Both the position numbers and the translations under genes were made by a program. Of a DNA stretch of 17,424 nt, positions 10,288 through 17,424 are shown in pieces; positions within the stretch are counted from its first letter, which is position 1; every line of letters starts with the position of its first letter. Below the pieces are notes generated by a model. The model did not search any database. It was not told where the DNA came from and saw nothing but the letters and a program-made list of their open reading frames with translations. The stretch comes from Geosiphon pyriformis (taxonomy: Eukaryota; Glomeromycota; Glomeromycetes; Archaeosporales; Geosiphonaceae). Where the stretch lies: the NCBI GenBank assembly GCA_016748015.1, contig JAAOMT010000567.1, positions 3,219 to 20,642 on the forward strand, given 5' to 3'.

Positions 10288-10551
10288 TATAAAAATGTTA
10301 TTAATAAACTAAATATATATTATATAAACTGTTTTTAAAAGACATATTACATTTTAAAAAAATTTCTATCATATTAATTAGAAAATTATTCACAAAATTA
10401 ATATGTAGTTTTATAAAAAACTAAACAGATTTTTGAATATTTAAGCCAAAATTTGCAAATTTAAGAAACAATACTTGAATAATTTGCTAAAAATTATTAT
10501 TAATATTACTTTTTTTTGCTTAAATTTGGTTGAAAAATTTAAAATTATAAA
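10288..10551. other. AT-rich spacer
   Basis: A/T-rich DNA without LINE similarity or open frame, lying between the adapter remnant and the copy 3 target-site duplicate. Nothing else is recognisable. Confidence 0.65.
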
Positions 10552-10560
10552 GTAACAAAT
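10552..10560. repeat. Target-site duplication of copy 3, 3' side (GTAACAAAT)
   Basis: GTAACAAAT abuts the T-run (A-tail of the minus-strand element) and recurs exactly at 17309-17317 beyond the 5' end. It contains G and two C-family bases, so chance is less likely than for the copy 2 repeat. Confidence 0.75.
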
Positions 10561-10696
10561 TTTTTTTTTTTATTAACTTTTAACAAGTAAAGTCCAAAAG
10601 TCATTTAATGCAATACATTAAACTAAGTGATCTAAACTAGGTGCTAATCATGTACTTTCTACATGTGACTAGCTACTCAAACCAATCAAAGCAACA
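10561..10696 (-). promoter_or_regulatory. 3' UTR and A-tail of copy 3
   Basis: The A-tail is seen as T from 10560 to 10571, preceded on the minus strand by TTAATAAAA. The conserved block at 10650-10672 matches 3171-3193 of copy 2 with two differences and also matches copy 1 on the other strand. Confidence 0.7.
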
Positions 10697-13600
10697 CTAT
10701 GAATCTATCAGAACAAAAACCATATCATCTATACCAGAAAAAAAACAGCAATGTTTATGAAAACCAAAGCAAATACCAACTGCCTTAGCAATCCCAAGCA
10801 ATCTAATTATTCCAGCAGAAAACATACATGACAAATCATGAAACACAGAATACACAAAATCATCAAGTAGAATCAAACTGCCTTTTTCCATCAAAGTCCT
10901 AATCAACCAAATATCCATATAGTAAGCAGTACTCAATTCTCGAACAAAATTAACAATAAATTTTCCCACAACCTTAACATCACCCAGAATAGACAAAGCT
11001 TCTTGAACCCAATTTCTGAACACAAAGCCTTTGTCCACAGTAGTATACAACATATCATCAATTGTATACAGAGAGAGCATTTGTAAGACATGAGATAATT
11101 GTAAACCCAGTTCAGAAACACAATGCCACTTGGCCAGATGAGACTTGAAAATGCTTTTACGAGCATTAGAGTCAAATGTACAAACAAAAAAGTGGTTAAA
11201 ACTTTCTACTTCACCACAGTGTAAACACGAAACACTCAGGTAGATCTTACTATACAAACGCTTCCATACAACAACCAGGAGATGGCAGTGAAAGGCCTTT
11301 AAAAAATAAGAGCACAAACCAGCCATAGATTTACTAGTAAAGCCAGTTGCCATATGGGAGTCAGAGTGTTATACTGAAGCAGTATGAAACCAGTTCACAT
11401 TACCACATAAACTATTATCAATAATATTGAAACCAGGACCAACCTCCCAACAAGCACAATTAATAGACCTGAAAATCTTATGGGTAAAATGATGAATATT
11501 CTCAGATACTGCCACTCTGCCAGCCTTGATAAATTTCTCCTTAACCAAAACAGGAAGTACCAAAAAAGAGTTTTTTGCCAGACCAGCTAACTCATTAGCA
11601 TGCTCATTACCTATAACACTCAAATGTCTTTTTATTTTATGTCAAGAAACATCAAGCCACTTTCTTCTAATTAAATTGACAATGCTATGTTACTCCATCC
11701 AGCAGTGGTTACAGAAATCCAAAAACACCAGAGCAGATTCAGTCACACACGCATCCAAGGCAGCCTGACTGTCTGAATAAACCACTATTGAACTGTTAAA
11801 GAGAATACACTCCAAAGCCAAAACAATTGCCTGCAGTTTCACTATAGTCAAAAACACCAATCCACCAACCTTAGCACCAATACCCAAATCCAAATCTAAG
11901 AAATAAGTAGCAGCACCACACTTCATTTAACATGAACCCAAATCCTTTAACAATCCATCAGTATAAACACTAACAATTCTCATATTTGCAAAAGAGAAAT
12001 ACTGGCCCAATCTGGAAACTGCACCCAAGCTGCAAACATTTATAGCCCACAAACCTTCAACACGCAAATCATCAGAAAAAGAAGATCAAACCAAAAAGTC
12101 ACAAACCAAAATGAACTAACAAGAGACAGGACCTCTTAGATCAAGTTTCTTCCAATAATAGAAGGTTTTCCAATTGAAAATCAAATCTTTTTTGGTATAT
12201 AACTGCTTGACAAAAGCAACCCCAAACTTTTTGAGAGAAGAAGAAACATTATAAAAGTAGATATTAGTGTCCTACCAAGAAAGCAGAATGCAGAAACAGA
12301 GAGATTGTCAAGAAACATATCATAATTCAAAAAAATTCTAATAACACCTGCCAAAAAATTATTGACCAGACTGATATGCAATCTAATCAGACAACATAGA
12401 GGGTGAATAGGTGACCAATCCAGAATCTGAAGATCCAGAGACCTATGATTGAACAAATGACTAAGAACACCACTAGCATTTAAGAAACACAACACAAAAG
12501 CCACTTTGCATTCAGTCTGTAACTGCTTAAAAGATTTCAAGTCATACAAAGAAGAATAATGAAGAGTCTTATTGGAAAAGTCTCTTAGAAGACCAGCCTT
12601 AAGTTTCAACCCTTTTCTAATCAACATATCTCACTTCATACACACATTCCTAGAAATGAAGCTGAACTGAGTCCTATAACTAACAATGGATTGTAATACA
12701 GCTGACACTAGATAAAGAAACTGTTTGTCTAAAATAGGTTTTTTAAGAACCAAATTGACAAAAAACTTGATGTTTGGATGTATCTTAGCCAAACTGGGTT
12801 TGGACAAACCCTCAGATAACAAATAAATGCCAAGATACTGATGAGACTTCTTTTTGCAAGCAATTGAAATTGGCAGACCATTAATTAACAATAATATATT
12901 ACTAACCCTCTAATTGATTAGAATGGCTACAGTTTTTTTGTTATTGATAGAAATATTGTTCACTCTGAAAAATTCACTTGCTGTATCCAAGATATACTGA
13001 GTGGCAACCTAATTGCTACTCACTCAAATATTATCATTTACAAATGCACCAACAGCCAGAAACAAAGTCAAACTGCTTTGGTGTTTTATCCTACCTGTCC
13101 TAACTACAAACTTAGTATCAATACTGTATTTACACAAATTTTCTTGTCTCTTGACCTCACACAGAAGGGGATCATAAAAGATCTTCCACAGCAAAGAAGA
13201 GAAGACCTTACCCTAATCAAAACCATCATGTACCCAATACTCATTAGTAAGACTGAAATCAGTTATAACCCAATTAACACAGTCATTGTGAACAGAGTCA
13301 AAAAACCTAATAAAATGCTCACATATTTTGATTCAAACCAAACTATTATACAAGTAATACTGACTCATAGAGTTATAGACTTTACACATATCTTGCAGCA
13401 CAAGCCAAAGTTCACAATCCTTCTTTAAAGCATCTTTTACAACTGAACCAATGGCAAAAATAGGAGACTGAGTAGTAGTGCTCTTAAGCACAGAAAATTG
13501 TTCTTACAAAGTACATTGAATAGATCACATACTGACAAAATCCTGTCAGACAGCAACTTAGAAAGAATCTTACAAGCAGTCTTAATTAAAGCAATTGGTC

Positions 13601-15347
13601 TAGTATTTGTTAAGATATCCTTCCACTTATAAGGCTTGGGAATTATTGACACTCAAGCTTCTTTTTAACAGTAGGAAACTGACTCACACACCAAACAAAT
13701 GTTCAGAAAATTTAGAAGCAAGCCTAGCACAGAATCATCACAATGTTTCCGAAGTTTATTTAAAATACCAGACAAGCCAGCAGCTTTATCATCTGGTAAA
13801 TCTTTAATTACACATGTCAAGTCATCCAAACTGATAGCATCTATCACACCAGAAAAAACATCATTGTTAACATAATCCAATAACAGATATTGATGCTGCC
13901 ACAAATCAGGAACACTTTTTAGCACAGCCTTCTTCTTCATCCAGCCTTCCATGATACCATCCACCTTATTCTTAACTTCTACTGGGTTCAAAATCAAACC
14001 ACTATCAGAAATCAAATGATTCAATACCACTTTGTAGAATGGACATTCCAAAACACTATGGATTGTGTGGTCTTTGTTGACCACAAAACTCTCCATTCTT
14101 TTTTCAATAACTGATCTAATGCCTAACTCCTTAGCTTGCAAAGACTTAGCAAGCTTAGAAACATGATAAAACCTCCTCACATTACAAAGAACAGAACAGA
14201 CACAATCCAAACTTGCACCAGAACTCACAAGATTTCAAACAACAGAAGCTTTGTCACTATTTATAGAAACCCAGCATCTTAACAGAGACTCAAATCTGCC
14301 AAAACCCATTTTGCAAGAAGTCTTGACAATTTTTGAAACCAAAATTTTCAAGTTATATAACTTAGAAAACTCTTTAGTAAACACCCTATTATAACCCTTA
14401 AACCATTTCTTCTTGAAAACACCATTAGCTAAAAAGATTATTACTTTGTGAACAATATTCCACATAGCATCTAAATCAGAGAACTTCCTGGCTGACTCAA
14501 ACTCATCCAAGAACATAGCAGCATTGGCTGCAATAGCGTCTTTAAATTCATTTTATTTTGTTTCATTCACACTTTTGACATCAAACTTCCAGCAATCCTT
14601 ATTTATCTGCTTGTATATTAAACCCAAATAGATATCAAACAAACCACCCAAATTCATGGAAGCATAAACAGCTTTGTGATTGGTATTAAAATAGTCCTCA
14701 ACATCAGCCATACTATCATCTACTATAGCATTGACCAAACATGAAAAAATAAGAATATAATTGAGAGCTTTAGTGACACCACAAAAATTGGTCCACATAG
14801 GTGTCTTAACAAACAAACTTTCTCTTAGAGAATTAACTAAACCCAAATCAAAGCACTTCTTGAAGCTAGTATACTTCCAGGTCCCGTCTTTATTGAAATC
14901 ACCATCCAAAATAACAAAGGAGAACTTATTTACTGCCTTTACAATAAAAGAGTTGATTTTACCAGCCTGAAAAAACCAAACCACCAACAAAGCACCAGCA
15001 TAGAGTCCTAAAATTGACACAGAAAGATTATTTTTGAAGAGTAACTTGAGAGAAAGAAGTTAACCAAAAACTTTGGAAACCTTATACATATGTCTTGCCA
15101 AAGAATTGTTCATGATAATTGCAACATCAGAACCCAAATGATCAAAGTACAAACCAGATGTGAAAATCCAGACACTATCAAATTTATTTATGATCCATGA
15201 GTGAATCTTGCCCCTTAACTTAGTTTCAATAACAATAGAAATCAAATTGTTCCTTTCTTTATGCCAATGAATTACATCATGCTGTTTTGCAAAATTATTC
15301 AAACCCCTAACATTGTATGTGGCAATCTTCCAAACTAGACTGGTCAT
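10697..15347 (-). pseudogene. LINE ORF2: endonuclease, reverse transcriptase, RNase H (copy 3), broken
   Basis: About 1,550 codons from ATG 15347 (MTSLVWKIATYNVRGL) to the stop at 10697. Endonuclease motifs are NVRGL, IETKL and GDFN, but IDY has become LNY and the terminal DTDH-type motif reads NTNH. The first frame runs from 15347 to about 13495, with stops at 15060, 14553, 14235 and near 13653. A one-base loss in the T-run near 13495 moves the reverse transcriptase to another frame. There the catalytic box reads FVND instead of FVDD (Asn codon at 13036-13038). Another frameshift lies between about 12240 and 11940. RNase H shows YTDG, LTIVKLQA (the expected catalytic Glu is Lys), YSDSQA, and NEHANE in place of an Asp-bearing motif. 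A CX2CX7HX3C motif is intact at 11180-11227. The fold order equals copy 2; activity is impossible. Confidence 0.85.
15344..15347 (-). promoter_or_regulatory. ATGA overlap of ORF1 stop and ORF2 start (copy 3)
   Basis: ORF1 ends ...TPSQ-stop with TGA, and ORF2's ATG overlaps it as ATGA, exactly as in copy 2. It has persisted in a copy that otherwise has many stops. Confidence 0.78.
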
Positions 15348-17237
15348 TGAGAAGGAGTTTTGAAAAGTGCACTGCCAGCCAAAATTGAACCATTAAATCT
15401 CGCTGTAAGACTTAGAACTGAAGCAGAAAGTCTTTCCAACATGTTTTCCAATTTTTTTACTTCAAGAGAAGCAAAAGAGTCCAAAGTCGCAGCAGTTTCA
15501 CCATTTGTGGTCTCACTCAAACCCTTTTTCATCACTACATCACTCACCTGATTCTGTAATGGGAAGGTCACCAGCAGCTAATATTCAGAGCTAGGCTGGG
15601 AAACTGCTAGCATAAATAAGTTCAACCTCTTAGCCAACTCACTAATTTGTTCCATAAGGCTGGCAAGACTGCTTTCCAAAACAGTAAATCTTTTTTCAAC
15701 ATCACTTATATCAGGGAGAATAGGCTTTATCTCCAAAGAGAAGCCAGAATTGATTGACACTTTTCACACAGAAAGAGGAAGAAAAGCATTTTCACCAACA
15801 ATTTTTGCCCAAAAAACCCCACCAAAAGCAACAGGATGAGCAATCAGAACCAAATGCTTAGCATAGATGGTTGCCAACCTGCTTTTATTTATGTCTGAGA
15901 AAGGTCTGTGAGAAGATTTCTCAGAGGAAAAATTCACACCTATAGCACAGCCCAAAGATATATGACTCAATCTCTCACACTCAATACATTTAGAAAAATC
16001 CAAAGGAGACCAATACATATTCACACTCCTTAAAACTGAAGTAATTTCTATGACAGCATTCAAAGAATTGGCCAATTTAAAACAAACAACAGTGCATTTG
16101 GCCTGAGCATACATAACAGAATGATGATTTATTGTACATGTTTTTCCATTCACAGAGCCAATATAGTCCCAGATGTTATAAGCAGTTGTTCCTATTGACA
16201 GAGTATAGAGCAAAGCCCTATGTTGATTTCTCATGTCCCACAATTCTTTGTCTCAATCAGCTCTGGCCACATGCACAGCATCTTTTTCAATTAAGATAGA
16301 CCAACAAACAGTGACTAAATTAGCCTGTTCACTCTTACTAAATTCAACTATAGCCTTTTGCCACAAACCCACCAACTGCATTTTGATTGACATTACTACA
16401 CCAAAACCAGATAGTACAGCATGCACAGCTTCAGTTGATGTTTCAACAGGAATTTTCTTTAATACCACAGCCCAATCTGAACACTCAAATGATTTTTTGA
16501 GATCGGAGTTTACCAAAATTTTTATTTCTACGGCCTTTTTAGAAGCCTGCACCAGACTCAATTCGGAAGTAAACATTGCTCTGATGATCCCAGCAAATTT
16601 TGAAGAGGTAAAGATCTCTCCAAAACTATTGATTTTTGAAAACAATTTCCTGACAACCACAAGTTTTTCTTGAATAGATTTCTTAACAATATTATCCAAG
16701 TTAATATCCAAAGTGAAAGACTTTCTGACAGAAACATTGACTAAGTTTTTCAAAGGGAGAGAGAACCACAGGTTTGTTCAAAAGTATATCATCAATATTA
16801 TCACCCAAGAAGTTAATTTTCCCCAGTGGCTTCCCAAGTGTTTTTTTGGTATGAATCCTTGAACTTTTAGATATTTGCTTTGAGTTTTCTCCAGTAAGAG
16901 CTCTACCATCTTTATGGTCAAAGCTAGTTTCCTTAACTAAACATTTCTCCTCTATATCCATATTATTAGACTCAGTAATATCACCAGTTTTAGAACCTCA
17001 AGAATAACCACTTAACACCTTAGTAGTAGCAAATTTTCTATTACCAATATTATCCTCCAAAACACCATCTTTTCTCTTTTTTCTGGACTCAGTAGACTTG
17101 ACACCAATGTTAAAGCTAGGCTCCATAATTGACTTGTTTAGAACTGCAATACTAGGGCCAACAGTGGTCTTGTAGTCAAGCACAAACAGTTTGGAATTAG
17201 CATATTGAATGATAAAAATAGAAAATACTTCTTTCAA
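15344..17237 (-). pseudogene. LINE ORF1, gag-like RNA-binding protein (copy 3), broken
   Basis: About 631 codons. The start is ATG 17237 (MKEVFSIFII), chosen because it fits my memory of the family start and follows a short leader. The N-terminal part (17237 to about 16755, one stop near 16998) is acidic with KKRK. A frameshift near 16755 leads into a long frame to 15344, with stops at 16253, 15764 and 15578. Parts in order: FTLDINLD segment; RRM-like unit 1 (AVVLKKIP to AIVEF); SILIEKDAV; RRM-like unit 2; CCHC knuckle CIECERLSHISLGC intact at 15947-15988; then Leu-rich heptad-like segments (EKRFTVLESSLASL; ENMLERLSASVLSL) suggesting coiled coils. By family it coats element RNA and cooperates with ORF2. 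The N-terminal third does not align with copy 2's. Confidence 0.8.
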
Positions 17238-17308
17238 AAAATATTTAGGCTCTTTTTTGAGAATTTGGGATAAATGAAAGAAAGAAGTTTTTTTTTGCTA
17301 TTTGTCTT
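17238..17308 (-). promoter_or_regulatory. 5' leader of copy 3
   Basis: About 70 bases. The minus strand begins AAGACAAATAGC, then an A-run, then CTTCTTTCTTTC, which resembles the start of copy 2. No recognisable promoter motif. The extra bases before the CTTTC block, absent in copy 2, could be untemplated additions or show that copy 2 lost its first bases. Confidence 0.5.
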
Positions 17309-17317
17309 GTAACAAAT
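17309..17317. repeat. Target-site duplication of copy 3, 5' side (GTAACAAAT)
   Basis: Exact partner of 10552-10560; it fixes the 5' end of the element at about 17308. Confidence 0.75.
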
Positions 17318-17424
17318 AAAAAATAACCTAAAAAAAAATTTATTGATAAATTTACTTTAAATTTTAAATTTTTTTTAATTAATATATCTTATTATATTAA
17401 CAAAAAATTTATATTTTAATTATA

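Larger units (their letters stand above)
10561..17308 (-). mobile_element. Two-ORF LINE retrotransposon (copy 3), full length, inactive
   Basis: About 6.75 kb, bounded by exact 9-bp target-site duplicates, in the same orientation and with the same plan as copy 2: 5' leader, ORF1 (17237-15344), ORF2 (15347-10697), 3' UTR and A-tail. Both ends appear present, so it inserted as a full-length copy. Only about fifteen CpGs remain by eye, and stops and frameshifts are denser than in copy 2, so it looks older or more heavily mutated. Its ORF1 belongs to a different subfamily from copy 2's, while ORF2 is collinear throughout. Confidence 0.87.

Noticed and set aside
13078-13428. 116-codon + strand frame inside copy 3
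   Set aside because: It is antisense to the reverse transcriptase. The matching region of copy 2 also gives only a short accidental antisense frame (5641-5874).
1-17424. CRISPR array, tRNA, rRNA, bacterial operon or defence system
   Set aside because: No regularly spaced repeats, cloverleaf or ribosomal sequence was seen, and all protein similarity traces to non-LTR retrotransposon domains.

Overview
The window is very AT-rich and looks like accessory DNA of a eukaryote, most likely an arbuscular mycorrhizal fungus (Glomeromycotina). That guess rests on the composition and on the retrotransposon ORFs, whose sequences I recognise from memory as a family very abundant in Rhizophagus/Gigaspora-type genomes; the genus is unresolved. 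I see no intact host gene, tRNA, rRNA or CRISPR array. Nearly all information belongs to decayed non-LTR (LINE) retrotransposons of one extended family.

Layout: 1-509 is AT-rich filler. 510-2799 (+) is a LINE-type retroposon (copy 1) with only a gag-like ORF1 and a 3' UTR ending in an A-run. 2800-3073 is AT-rich filler. 3081-9844 (-) is an almost full-length two-ORF LINE (copy 2) with a 9-bp target-site duplication. 9854-10105 is AT-rich. 10106-10268 (+) is a 163-bp piece of another LINE's ORF2 C-terminus. 10269-10287 is a perfect 19-bp Tn5 mosaic end (the Nextera library adapter), so the contig is probably joined artificially here. 10288-10551 is AT-rich. 10561-17308 (-) is a second full-length LINE (copy 3) with its own exact 9-bp duplication. 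17318-17424 is AT-rich.

How the parts work together: in copies 2 and 3, ORF1 is an RNA-binding gag-like protein (two RRM-like folds, one CCHC knuckle, coiled coil). ORF2 carries an AP-type endonuclease, a reverse transcriptase (FVDD box), RNase H and a C-terminal CX2CX7HX3C motif. ORF1 stop and ORF2 start overlap as ATGA in both copies. All copies are dead: internal stops, frameshifts, a roughly 55-bp RNase H deletion (copy 2) and a catalytic Asp-to-Asn change (copy 3).

Most interesting are (i) copy 1, which has no ORF2 yet carries the 3' UTR of the two-ORF elements, as expected of a gag-only element that borrows its partners' reverse transcriptase, and (ii) the adapter at 10269-10287, which questions contiguity between the left and right parts of the window.
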